Shown: positions 1 through 13,000 of the stretch, in pieces | Layout: every line of letters begins with the position of its first letter | Position numbering within the stretch: the stretch's first letter is position 1 | Source: Sisyra terminalis | Taxonomy: Eukaryota; Arthropoda; Insecta; Neuroptera; Sisyridae | Length of the DNA: 64,000 bases | NCBI GenBank assembly: GCA_958496175.1 | Contig: OY292275.1 | Span: 33,495,701 to 33,559,700 of the forward strand | Direction of reading: 5' to 3' | Translations under genes and position numbers: made by a program | Notes under the pieces: model-generated | What the model was told of the DNA's origin: nothing | The model's input: the letters and a program-made list of their open reading frames with translations, nothing else | The model's database searches: none

Positions 1-320
1 TAATATTTTTAGTCGAAATGAAGGAAACGGATATAGTTTCAAGCATTTTTACTAAATTTGTTACGTTTAACTTGAGTGTCTCTGGTGGAGGTGAGGGGCT
101 GTGATATATAATAAAAATAAAATGGTCTTGCATTGATTTTAATGAAAATCTGTTGTGATACCAAAAGATGAATACTGAATTCAACACTTGTGAAAAATAT
201 CTTTATGTATTTTAAACTGTCCATTTAAAATGTATCAAGCTTGGTAGAGTACGTTTCTTAAATATAAAACCCTTATAAAAGATGAGGGAAAAAGTAACTC
301 AGAATTAATAAAAGATATAT

Positions 321-326
321 TTTATT
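321..326 (-). terminator. polyadenylation signal of the FAM151-family gene
   Basis: An AATAAA hexamer on the minus strand lies about 40 bases past the stop codon of the FAM151-family gene. In such AT-rich DNA the hexamer is common by chance, so position is the main support. Confidence 0.45.
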
Positions 327-364
327 TTAATAATGCTTATTTCATATTTTTAGAATAAAAATCA

Positions 365-1290
365 TCAGCACGGTTGATCCAATCTTAATTGTTTCATTAA
401 CTCTTCTGGCACATCTATGTAGGTACGATTTAATCCAATTTGGAATATTAATTTTCTAAAAGCCGAAACATCAACTGGATCACCACGACTTGACCAAAAC
501 GTAACGGTTGATCCCTTCGTAGAATTTACTAAATTCAGAATTGGACGTCCATCTTGTGCTGCAATACCCGCGCGAATAGGAAACGTAATTTCTTGTACCA
601 CATTATTTTCTTTGATCACATCGAACATATTTTGTATTTGAGCATCGGTATACGATCCTTTATTTACGATTACACTATAACGCGTTGTCCATCCAATAGA
701 TAGAATGCTTTTGTAAAATATTTTACATGCAGACAAAAACCGATTTGAATCAACCGGTGTTACTTCACTTTCAATAGGCCCCGGAAGAATATCGGCGTTT
801 ATCCATACTGGATACGACATCTGTAAGCGAGTAGTAAAATATAAATACCGATAATTAAAGTTTCTTCGTACACTTTTTCACAATTAAATAGATATGATTT
901 TTAAGTTTCTTACCTGATTATAAAGATTTGACAGTATTGAAACAGACATTTCAAATACTTCTATCGATTTAAAGTCTAATTTAACACCTTTTTGTTTAGT
1001 CGCAAATTGATTGAAGTTTTGAATTTGAGTTAAAAATGATTCTAGTGATAAATCTGATTCATTAGCGGGAGGATGACCCATAATTGGAATTTGTTTTTGG
1101 CAAGTGTCCCCTATTAACGTTCCCAAGACAATATCAGCCTCAATCATATCAACGTTATCTGAAAAGTGTAACGATTAAAATAAATTATTTTCAAAGGTTA
1201 ATTTTACTTACTTTTGAAAGAATTATTTAATAAGGCCTGGGAGTTGACAGCATGATCCCATGTAATTTGCGTTAAATTTGTATCACACAT
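365..1290 (-). CDS. FAM151/menorin-family protein (DUF2181), three exons
   Basis: Exons on the minus strand are 1290-1212, 1158-914 and 820-365, with GTAAGT and GTAAGA donors and CAG acceptors. Together they encode 259 aa ending in TGA, close to the usual length of short FAM151 proteins. Visible family landmarks, in order: TWDHAVNS near the N-terminus, MIEADIVLG, MGHPPANES, KGVKLDFKS, PVWINADILPGP and SIGWTTRYS. From family knowledge these line a GDPD-like phosphodiesterase TIM-barrel fold; the His, Glu/Asp and Lys/Asp in them are the likely active-site residues. The founding member, nematode menorin, helps pattern sensory dendrites; the biochemical role of insect members is not established. 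The ATG at 1290 was chosen because the family homology begins right after it. However, a CTAG acceptor lies just upstream (exon start at 1298), so an extra 5' exon is possible. No signal peptide is visible from this ATG. Confidence 0.9.
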
Positions 1291-1310
1291 CCTACCCCCT
1301 AGAATGTTTT

Positions 1311-4080
1311 AAGGAAACTTTTATTATATATTTAATAATCTATACAGCTGGTACATTAGTACATCCACGGCTGAAAACAAGTGTTATTTTAACTATAATC
1401 TTCTAAAACTTGTATGACTTTGTAATCAACTTAAACTGTGATTTCATTCGACCTTTTAATAAAATGAGCGTTGTAGAAATAACATTACATGTTTTAACTA
1501 TTAATTACAACTAGAGCTAATATTTGCAAGAGGTCTCTGTTCAACTAACAATTTAATGTTAATTATTCCATTGAAATTAGTATAAATTTTTTATTTATAA
1601 TATATGCCAGGGAAATTATTTACCAAAATATATTGTGAGTATGAATGTTATCATGAGAATCACTTTTTCCACTGAATATCCCATTTCACCGATTATGTAT
1701 TGCCGCGCAAGTTTCGTAGTTTTGGCTTTTAGTGTGTTAATCCTATTGACGGTTTCTGTTCAATAATGTAGTCTGCTACTTATTTGACCTTTCCGTTTAT
1801 CACTTTGATGCTCTAAAATTTTATGTTAAGAATTAATGATTAATCTATTAAGCGGTAATTGAAGTGATTATTAATACATGTGTAAAAAATATTTAAATCA
1901 AACGATCAAAAAAATAAAATAATTCATTTTTTTATCAGCAAACAGAAATATTTCCAGGACAATAAATTGCTTGGTTGATTATCAAATAAATATTGAATCT
2001 TACACCGTACTATATAGATAAGTTGTTAAAATTAATAAAATATGATATCAGAATAAGTGCAAATATTATTTAAGTTAAGTTTTAAGAAAAGAACTGTTAT
2101 TTATCGAGAAATAAAAACATTTAAGTGAATGAAGCTCTGATGTTCCATTTTTTCATGTTAGCTTCTTTTTTTTTGAATAATGAAGATTAAATGTAATGAC
2201 GAATATTAAATATACTATTTATAAAGATTTAATAGAGCATTAAAAACTCAGTGGTGAAAATCTGCCTTAATAAATTTCACCCACTTGTTTTCGATTAAAA
2301 ACTGATTAAATTATATTTAAACAAATTAAACAAGTTTTTCTCATAACGATGAAATTTGTAACTCGTATAATATCTATTATCACAGACATAAGGCATTTTG
2401 AGTGTGTTTTTGTGTGTGCATGGTCTAGTGTCTGATCTACCGCTGGATGTTAGGTCATCTCTGAGGCATAAAAAATAAATTAGAGGAAGCTGTCCTTACA
2501 ATGAATCGAAGATGTTCCAAAGACGGACGAGCAACCCGCAGGCCGTTTGCGGCGGCCCGGCAAAGTTTTATTTTTGCACACGAAATTGATTATTTTTTCC
2601 CAAATATGATTTAAATGCAATTAACCTTTTTAATATTAATATTTAAACTGAGCCATATTTCAATATTGCTTTGACTCTCGTTTTTTGTACTACAAATTGC
2701 TTCCTGTATTAGTGAAACTAAATATATCGAAATAATATAACACTTAGGATTTCTTTTTTATTTGAAATATTTCTTTTTTTTTTTAATTGTTATAACCTTT
2801 AACGTTTAAACTGTGATATAAAATAAACTAACATCCTTTACGACAAATTGTATAAAACAAATAACTTATATGAAATTTGTTTACAACTGGCAAAATAATC
2901 ATTATCTAATGATGACATCCAAAAACTATTGAAACGCGTCGTAATTGATTCAAATAATTTCAATTCATATATTTTACTTGACATTTAAAAATTTTATTTT
3001 TTCAATTTGCCCGCAATAACGTAAAGTTGCTCATCCCTGTTCAAAAGTATTTTATGAGATAATTTAATTTAAAATAAAACGGTAGACAATAAAAATTAAA
3101 ATGGTTGTTTAGAAATGGAAAACAGGAAAAAGAGAAAGTTCTTGCATTTAGAATATTCTCAAAAGAGGTCTGAGTTCTTATATAAGGAGTAGGACAGCCA
3201 GGTACAAACAGTTCAGTTGATAAGCTAGCGACGTTAAAAAAAAAGAATTTTAAGAAAGTAGATTTTTGGGTATAGTCACTCATCGGTCAGCATAAAGGTA
3301 GTCTGACTATCGGTACAAGTTGCATTTGTTTGTGTTCATCTTATTTGTACAGGTAATATAATAACTTTGTACATACATTTATATAGCTTTCATTGTTTCC
3401 CACACTCAAAATTAAAAGGATTTAAAAAGGCATTTAAATGATTTATGTTACAGAGAAGTATGATTAGAATATCTGAATCAAAGTAGCGTATAACAAATTA
3501 TTGAATACTGAAATATTGAATAAGTACATTAAAATACTTGAAAAAATACTTTCTTCTTCTTTATAAAATTGCATCTAGCACATTGTTAACAACATTGTTA
3601 ACAATAATGAAAAAGTCTAGTATTCATAAATTTATGTTTGCAAAATCAATTATATCTCAATAAAAAATGACTTTATGATGATCATTTTAAAATTTATTTT
3701 TTAATCTGTACAAATAAAATGCGTACAAATAGTGAAAGTGGCTATATCCAAAAATCATATTTCTTAAAATTATTTTTTTTCAACGTTGCCAAGAATAAAC
3801 CGAACACGAAAACAGTTAATTTAACTATTGATGGAATCTTAATAAACTAGTGTGTTTTTATTTAAATAAATAAAACGTGTGTTTAAAATAAATTATTGTT
3901 GTATACCTTAAACACAAATCCAACGAACTTAGTTAGCATAAATAGTAAAAACGTAACACTATTATAAAACATCACATGTAACATTTTTCAGACAAAATAA
4001 ACCTTTAAAAATTAAAGTGTACAAATTCGTTCCCTGGACTATACTCCCACAATTTAAGCAAGATTTCATTTAAGTTAAAA
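1311..4080. other. gene-free AT-rich stretch with one GC-rich patch
   Basis: No convincing exon is seen on either strand. The only compositional anomaly is 2440-2575, a GC-rich patch containing CCCGCAGGCC and GCGGCGGCCCGG in otherwise AT-rich DNA. It resembles the interior of hAT-type elements, but no terminal repeats or target duplication were found. A doubled 12-mer (CATTGTTAACAA) sits near 3583-3606. Confidence 0.5.
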
Positions 4081-4089
4081 ATGTGTTGT

Positions 4090-4990
4090 TTTGTCTACCA
4101 TATTTTTTTTACCAAATGTATGAAACAGCGTATCGAGTAAATTACCCCCGTGACTTCGTTGGGACGTGCACACTTTTTTATCAAAATTCTCCATCACCAT
4201 TTTGAATATTGGGGTTGAAATTCATTGATACAACGTTGAATATCTTCTTTTACCTAATGAAAAGAAATCCAAAGGTGTTAAACCATATGATTTAGAGGGT
4301 CAATTCTGATAATCGAATCGGGAGATTATATGACCTGGAAATGCCACATGGAATAATGAGATAGTTTTACGGACAGTATGACAAGGCACACCATCATGTT
4401 GAAATTACATGTCTACCAAATCATTATCTTCCAAATAGTTATTAGCCTACAAAAACGGCTATCTGTCACTATGCCGACTACTAGTAACAGTTACTGATTT
4501 AACAATTTCATTTTCAAAAAAGTTTGCTCCATTGATATCGCTGACCTAAATCCGCACCAAACAGTGACTTGTTGTGGATGCATTTGTATTTTAACAGTTT
4601 TATGTGTTTTTTCTGAATCCAAAATGGGATAATTTTATCGATTAACTAAGCTACCAAGAAAAAAATGAGCTTCATCGCTTAAAATTACTTTGCTCGAAAA
4701 ACCAACATTTACATTTGAAGTTTTTTTTTATTGTTGTTTACTGTCGCTCTGTAACTACCAATATCTTCAGCGGCTCTAGGATTTATAAAAATTTGTAAAT
4801 CGAGAAATATCGAAAATTTGCTCGATACGGAATTCAAACTCAACACACATCAGTTTTGGAGCGACAATCTTGACCCCTCGGTTACCAATAGGCTTTTTTG
4901 ACGAATCGTTTAATAATAAAATGCGTTCTTGTATAGCAAAAAGATACATGTAGCTACCGATTTGATGATTTTTCCGGTTCGTACCCTACA
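4090..4990 (-). pseudogene. IS630/Tc1-mariner-type transposase relic
   Basis: Minus-strand translation in shifting frames gives a degenerate DDE transposase. From N- to C-terminus: a helix-turn-helix-like segment (4735-4892), SDEAHF carrying the first catalytic Asp (about 4665-4680), a block ending in HPQQVTVWCGF (about 4540-4585), DGVPCHTVRK with the second catalytic Asp (about 4372-4400), LTPLDFF with the third acidic position (about 4255-4295), and a C-terminal HGGNLLDTLFHTFG (about 4105-4150). Stops and frameshifts interrupt it repeatedly, so it is non-functional. Related HTH fragments occur at 18941-19081 and 35071-35223. No terminal inverted repeats were identified. Confidence 0.85.
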
Positions 4991-4999
4991 AAAATGGCG

Positions 5000-7900
5000 T
5001 CAAATCAAAACCTACGTAAATTATGGGACAGTATTTGTATATTTCTAAAAAGTAATAAACATTCTCAAAAGAATGGCTCATATTTTATATGTATTTTGTA
5101 ATGTGTAGTAGGTAGACATTATTTTTAGTAACGCATCATTTGTTAAAATATGTAACAATTGAAAACCTTGGTGGTATTTAGAAAACTAATCGCAACAAAA
5201 CTCAAATATTTGTGTGGGATTAATTTTAATTATCGATTAAATCGCAAATGCAATATTCCAATTAGAAATGTCTTAAAAAAAATATTTTCTTGTTCAATTT
5301 TTTTGAATCTAGAAATATTTTAATATTTTATGTTATTGTAGAATTTTATCTGATTATTAAGTTTAATGAATTATTCATTATTTTTGTTTTTATAAAGTTA
5401 TTATTAATTACCTCAAACTTTTTTTAAGTTAATTACAAATATTAATTGCTACAAAAAGTTTTAATTTATAACTTTTTTTTTGTAAATCCTTGCCGTGTTT
5501 AAAATTTTTTTATTGTACTTAGATTATTTTTGTAAGATTCTAGTAATCCTTGAAAGTTTGTCGTTGCATATCTTTGAGAACATTAATGTAGAATGATCAT
5601 GAAAGATATCACCAAACCCTCTAAGGTTAAGTAGATGATTATTAACACTTTATTTTTATTATCATAGAACTATAATTTTCAGAATATAAATAAATAATCT
5701 TCATTGAAGACCTTTTAAAAGACAAACAAAGGTTCACTTTATTTTTCCGTATTTTTTTCGTAAGCTTTTGTAATTGTAGAGATTTTTCATTAATATGATA
5801 AACTAGTATGACTGAAGAAAAATGAGAACTTCGTAATGTCAGTAGAAAATCCGGTTGAAAAATATTTTGATATTATATTATTATTATATTATATTAGATT
5901 TAGTGAAATTGCAACTACAAGAACGTATTTACAGTTACCATTTATCAACTTAAAAGAAGTTTAATATAAATCAAGAATTAGGAGTATATGAGTTAATTCT
6001 CAGGGATCATTTTTTGAAATTCACAATTATAACTTCTTAGAAAAAAAAATATAGTTCCAATATTTTTTGAAACACTTTCTAGTCTTTCACAATACATTGA
6101 TAACTTATCACTTTTATGTTATTAAAACATTCATTTTATTGTGAGGTCTATATTACCTACTTACGTTTAAAACCGAAGGCATTAGTAGAAAATAAAAATT
6201 GGAAATTATTGTTTCTTATCTTTTGAAAAAGAAATTTTTTCTTTTTGTTGCAATTAATACTGAAAACAAAGTGTGATAATATTATAGCCAATTTTTTCTT
6301 TGTGTGATTGCAAATATGTGTTATGGGAACTTTTTTCCACTTTAACATTAAAACAAAAGATAATTTAAGTAAAAACAGAGGTGGTTATTAAAATGTTAAC
6401 AAAACTAAGATCTGTTTATTTTTCAACTGTGGAAAAAAGTTCTTAATATCGTTTTTTAAATATGAACTGGTAGTATTTTAACTAAATAGTCCAATTTTTG
6501 TTTTATTGGATAAGATATATAGTGAAGTTGCTATCGTCTTCTAAAGGTAGAAAAATTGGGAATGATTAATTGCTTGTGCAATAAATTTGGAAAAAAATCT
6601 ATTATCATAGCCATAAAAATACATTCAGTTCAAAATTTTTCATACAAAAATGTTAAGGTTATTAAATGCTTTCAAACAATAAATTGAAATATTTTTAATA
6701 TTAACGTCATCCCAAAAGCTCACTAAAAATGGTTCTCCAAAAATTTTATTTGAAAAACGGATTTGTACTCTCTTAAAATAATTTTCTACATAAAGCATTT
6801 TTCTGAACTTTCAAAAATTTTTACAGAAAATAGAAAAAGGCTGTAGTTAAACCAATCGCTATTTCATTACTTTCCTTGAAGCCAAAAAAATAGCGATACT
6901 CGATATTAAGAAAAAATCCGCTTATGGGTAATTCTCATCAAATTCCGAAATTACAAAAATTATTATTTTTAATAGTTTGTTTTTTTTTTCTTGTCAGTTT
7001 TGTAATATTTGTATAACTAGATTTTTGACGAATTATAAAGACGGTTTACAATTTTGAAAGTGAGGGATTGGTTTTTATATGTCATACCGTCATTGAATCG
7101 TATCTGTTATTGTTTGATAGATAGCGAAATGTTTGACCCTAACAGTATCATTGTTACGTAAATATAAAACTCTTCTTTTAAGGATTATTTGTTATCCTGT
7201 CCTGTAAAAAGGAATAAAATCTATCTTTGCATTGTAATTATAACAATAATTTTTACTAAAGTCAATACGAATGATATTTTCATCTCTAAACAGAAAAAAA
7301 ACGGTGAATTTAAGGTTTAAATAAGCAAAAAAATATAAAAAGTAAAGTTCGACTAGTTTAAAACCTATTACCTCATATATCGTCATTCCCTCGTTTTAAT
7401 TTGAAATGAAGGAATAACGCAATGAAGTATAACTTAAAAAATCTTGATACATACACTTTTGGAATGTCTGAATTTTTGTGTAAGTTTATTGTTTCTGACT
7501 ACCTACTTTACTGTGCAATTATTATTATAATATAGTTAATACCTATATGTTTCTTCAATGTGAGGGAATGACGACTAAACATGTAATCTTGACACAGTTT
7601 TCATGTTTTTTTTTTCTGGACAGATACTCTAACACGTGTAAGATGACTTAAATATGTGAAATAATTGATAGTATTGCCAACAATCAAAAATTAATGAGAG
7701 CCTTCATGAATGATTACAATTGCGTTCATATATCGAGTATTAGTAAAGATGTAAGGAAATGATTTTCTTTTATGGGACAGAAACAATTTATTTTAAATCA
7801 TATCCCTTACTTTTTATTCCAAACTCAATTTTTTTTTGAAAATCTCTTGTGTTTTTAATCGATTAGACAAATTCGCCAACAATTTTTTTGAAAAATTTTT

Positions 7901-9990
7901 GATAAAAATTCAAAATTGTACCTAACCTAAGTTTGAGACATACTGAGGCAATGATTTTTAGGGCACTATTTATTTATTATTCTATAGAAATACTTATATG
8001 GTTCAAAAATTATAATCAGCACTATTACCCCAGTGATGTCCTTTTCAAGAGAAAAAATAATACCATCATAGGTCGCTTAGGTTTTTGTAAAAATTAAAAG
8101 GACAAGAATTTGGAAATTTCATGAGAATTACTCTTATAAATTACGCTCTGTAATTTCTATTTTTTTAGGAACGACCTAAGCATGAACAAACATGAATATA
8201 TTCTTTTAAAATGTATTGTATTTAGTGGTATTTGTAGGTATTTTATTTCATGAAATTGTGTTCGCTTATTGCTTGAACTTTAGGTAAACAACGTTATAAA
8301 CTTTAATAAAACTCTTCAAATATGTACTCCAATTATTTATCGACGCGACGCGACGTAATGTTTACCAAAGTATATAATACTCGTAGATTTATAACCTTGA
8401 AACCATCCTGAAAAATGTATATTGAAATGTTTATAACTCAATTCAAATAAATGAGATACACTTATTCCTATTCGAGTGCTCACTTTCAATCGTAGGAAAC
8501 CATCTACGAATTTCTCTTTGTTAGTGGCAAGTCTAAAAAGATCATCGACACCAAGATCACTCCATGTACGAATATTTCACAATCAGGACAAATTTTTGCG
8601 GACATATTCCAATATTCCAATTTTCGACGTTTGATTAATGCCAACAAGATTTAGCTCACTTAGCCTGTGTGCATTCGTCCTTCCTTGTCCGTGAATTGCC
8701 CAGCATGTGCCTGTCCCCCATATTTCAAAAGTTTCTAGACCAATATACTACTCTAATTTTTCATGAAAAATATCTTTGGTAATTTTTATTTTTGTAATTT
8801 TTGACACATCTTGTAGCTCACAAAATGCAAAAAAAAACATTTTCTCTTAAATGGCTGAAACTCAAAACTTCAGATTGAAAAAGAGTTTATATTATTTATA
8901 ACAATATCAAATATCAAAGTTGACTAACTACACTCCGTGTTATATTATACAAAGGCGAGTACATTTTATACAATAGAGGCTACAATAATATTGAGAGAAT
9001 TGCCTACATAAATTAATAGATATTGATAAGTAAATCTTCTAAAAATTAAAAAAAATAAATAAATAGTGAATTTTGAGTTTCGTAAAAAAGTATTTTAAGA
9101 GAACGACATTTAATAGTATAATTAAGCTCATATAAATTCAAAATAAAATTAAGCTCATATATGCAACCTTAATAACTCGTATTGATTTTTCAAACCTATT
9201 AAATCCACGCCGTTGGGGAATATTCGCCTGAATGAGTATAAAAAGTTCTCTGATTTTGACAAAGCATTTGAGGGTATCAATGAAGATAGATTAAATTAAA
9301 GAAGTTTTATTATGAAAAATGATTTGTCATATTTAAGCTCGTCAAGAGATTTAAAAAGAAATATATTTTAATTACTGTTGACCATAATTTTCGTAACGTT
9401 GATTTTCATAACTCATCACATAACAGTTACGAATTGATCCAATGAAAAAACCACTGAAAAAACTGCTTGGCAATCGAAATACGTATCTGAGGCTATGCGT
9501 CAAAATTTTTTTTGAACATTAGGTCACTATGTATGCATATTTATAATTTACTTTTAGTGATTTATATTTCATTAAATTTAACACTCAATATATATTTTCA
9601 CATTGTTAATAGACTAATTTTCATATTTATACATTGTTTAAATAAAAACAGTAATAAAAAAGTACAATAACTAATCAGTTTTCTTTTGGCGACCTTTATT
9701 CCTAGTTCAAATGCAAAAGAATCGAAATCAATTAAAAAGATAAAAAATTATATTTTATAACTATAGGTACAAATTTTAGATTTATAACTATACGGCAACC
9801 GTACATGGCATTGTTTTTAGACTAATTAATTATTTATAATTTATATAATATAATTTTTAAAATAACAACAATAATTCGTATTTAACTTGACAAAGTTTTT
9901 ATAGTTATTGTACAAAAAAATTGTACAAAAAATTAACAAAAATTTTCTTAAAAATTAATAGGTCTGTTTTATGGGAAAATTTCACACATA
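5000..9990. other. gene-free AT-rich stretch
   Basis: No host exon could be supported. The stretch is AT-rich with short homopolymers. It contains one short inverted-repeat element (7381-7573). A slightly less AT-rich patch at about 8470-8740 looks like degraded coding sequence of a mobile element, but I could not assign it to a family. Confidence 0.5.
7381..7573. repeat. short inverted-repeat element (MITE-like)
   Basis: A perfect 12-bp inverted repeat, CGTCATTCCCTC at 7381-7392 and GAGGGAATGACG at 7562-7573, brackets 193 bases of AT-rich DNA. The perfect ends suggest a miniature inverted-repeat element. No flanking target duplication was recognised, so the class is unknown. Confidence 0.4.
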
Positions 9991-10015
9991 TAATTTAACT
10001 AAGGTAAAAGCTTTT

Positions 10016-10021
10016 TTTATT
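10016..10021 (-). terminator. AATAAA overlapping the CD36-A stop codon
   Basis: The TAA stop (10022-10020) overlaps an AATAAA hexamer, so the 3'-UTR could be very short. Other AATAAA hexamers exist further downstream, and which one is used cannot be read from sequence. Confidence 0.3.
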
Positions 10022-13000
10022 ACGTTGTATACACACACATACTTATCGGTCCTTTTTCAGTTTGTTTTGTAGTTTCTTTGGTTTTTGATAATTTAGTATG
10101 TGAACCTATTGACGGTATAAAAGTAGCTTCGTTCTTCTCCGATTTTTTCGAAAGATAAAAGTGAGTAATAATTATTAAAATAATTACTGCTCCTATTAAC
10201 GCAAGAACCAAGTTTGTGTAAAATCCAATAGCCGGAATTTCTAACATCAAATACACTTCAGAGGCCAAATTAGAAGGTATAGTTACACTTTGTTCAAACC
10301 ATAATATGGGCATAAATGCACGTTTAACATTTTGATACAATCTACAAAAAAATAATTTTAGTTATTTTTTACTAATAGTATATGCGTCCAGACTTACGAT
10401 ATATGTTGACTAGGCTGCATTAATAAATTTAGCTGCAGTCGGGCATTTACTCGTAATGGTATTCCTGTTTTCTAAATTACAATACAAAATTAGTTATCAA
10501 TTAGTAGAGAATAGTTGTTTCACACATACCGGTTCTAAAGTTAATGAGAAACTATGTTTTTCCTTATCTGGATTCATTCCTGAAACAAGTTGTCGATAAT
10601 AAGGATCTGCGTAGTAAAAATGAGGGAAAGACACAAATCCAGGAGCCCCAAATCGGCATTCAGAAACATTCATTACACCAGATGGAACGCATTCTCCGTT
10701 GCAGAAACATTTATTTTCAGGGTATATAGTTCCTAAATATTTTGTATTAATTATTTACATTTATGTTTATACTTTTTATAAAAATTACCATTATCCATAA
10801 TTCGGTCACCGCCAGTATATTTGTAGCCTGTAATATTATTTACTTTAGTTTCTTCTTCAAACTCAAAAGTAATGCTTCTGCAGATATCCGATGAAAATAA
10901 AGTAATGTTATCTTTTTTTCTATTAATTGGGAAAAATTCTCCTGCTGATCCATTTATTATGCCACAACTTCCTGGATAATATATAGTTTTATCAACATAA
11001 TTCCACTGTTTTAATACACCAAACATTGAGGAATCATTTTCCCCTGTTTCCATATTAAATACACCTTCGTAGTCAGCAGAATTATTTCTCTGGTGAAGTA
11101 AACAATTAAAATTGAATAAAATATTAAGTTTTCAATTGTTTTTGAAACTTACACCATAAAACCAACCAAATTTCTCAAAGTTAGGTATTTTCACCCCTTG
11201 TAATGCAGGCATGGAACGTGCCATTTGGAACAAATTATCGGAATATCCCTCAAATAAAAGTTCTCCAACCGTACGTTGAACGTGAATTTTCTTAACAATC
11301 GCCGACAAACTAAAAGATACTCCTTTTTGCATTAAATAGTTCCAATTTCGGGAAAGATAGGTTGCAGTCTAAAATTAAAAAGGACACATTATTATAAAAT
11401 TAGAAATGATTTTTTGTTTGTTTATAGGAGTACTGAATATCAATTAAATTTACCAGTGATACAGCATTTAATGTTGTAACTACATCTTCTAAAGTTCCGT
11501 TACTTTGTTCTGGAACAAAATACCAACGACGCATTATATTAAAAGTTACAGTCCCATTATCATTCCATGTTAAATTAGTTTTTTCTTTAATTTCTCTAAA
11601 TCTATAGGGTCCCATCTAAAAAAAAAATAGTAAAATTTAATTAAAAATTAAATCTAAGACTTAAACTTCGAAAAAAAAATTAAAGAAATCTAAATCTTTA
11701 AGATCTTGTTTTTAATTTTTGGAATTTTAATCTTTTTGTTTTGAAAAAAATATAGGTATCTACCTAAATATGTACGTTTGTAAAAAACAAGTAACAAAGT
11801 AACAAGGAATTTTTATGTAAAAACATTTTTTTAAAGTAAGAATGGGAAGAAACGGAAGAAATATTAATAATTGTGCATTATTCTCTTTGCGTTCATGCAA
11901 CTTTAAGGGGAAGATACATATAAAGACGTGAATTTTTCTTATTATTTTTTTAAAGAAAAACTTGTTCTATATTTTTAAAAATTGGCATATGGTTTATTGG
12001 TATTTTTACGAAGATTTTTTTAATTTAAAATCATGGTCCACTTATAAGCCAAGCTCCTGGTCGCAGTGGGAGTTATTGATTGGCAAGACATGTAGCTCTT
12101 GGTGTATTGATCTGAAATGAAAAAATAAAAGCTTCAAGTGTTATGTGTACATATGGATACACGTAAGAAGTTATACTTCTCAGTAAAAATATTGATTTTT
12201 TCAGGAAAAAACGTTTTAACCGTTCTTTTTTATAACTAAGGCTCTTAAATGAATTTGCATCATTATAATTAAAAATACTAGTAGCTATCAGTGTAATATT
12301 AACAGTCAACATTTGGGTTGCCATCTTTTTTATGTGCAAATAAAGTATATTGGTTATTAAAGGAAGAAAAAAATAAACATTGTATCAAAATAAAATACGA
12401 TTTATTTTACTATGGCATTTTGCTTAAAAACATATTTTGCACTAACTTTAACAAGTAATTATCACTGTTAAACTTCTATACAGCACCTTTACAGACTACA
12501 TTTAAATAAATTTTCTATCCTATTTTACCGAAAAATTTTTATAAATATAAATCAACCTTTTTTTGTACAATATACTTAAAATGAATCCCAGAGAAATAAA
12601 ATCGTGCGAAATAAAGTATTTTCACGTACTTTAATCATCCTTTAAAGTATAGAGTAGCATTACTATAAATAACGTACAATACTTTATAAAACCGTACGGT
12701 TGGCAACCCTAATCAACACTGACAAATGAATAATTTAATTTAATAAAAATTACAGTTGATATAAATGACAACAATTCGTTAGTTTAAATTTGAGACAATA
12801 GTTATTATATTTGGTTTTTACTTTATGTGTTTAAAAGCGTTCTTTGTTCTCTGTATTTGCCGATTAATAAACGAACTTTGCTTTTTATTAAATTAACTAA
12901 TTTATTTATAATATACTTTTACTATTTAAAGTTGATTAAAATTCAATAAAAAAAAACTTGTTAAAATTTAACCGATTTGGTTATTCGTTGCTATGAAAAC

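Noticed and set aside
2440..2575. GC-rich patch as a possible hAT element
   Set aside because: No paired termini or target duplication could be found.
8470..8740. Patch resembling degraded LINE coding sequence
   Set aside because: Translations on both strands gave no motif I could assign with confidence, so it is left as unassigned.
12073..12339. Minus-strand 88-aa open frame in CD36-A intron 1
   Set aside because: Lys/Phe/Ile/Ser-rich composition expected of AT-rich chance frames; no homology and no start context.
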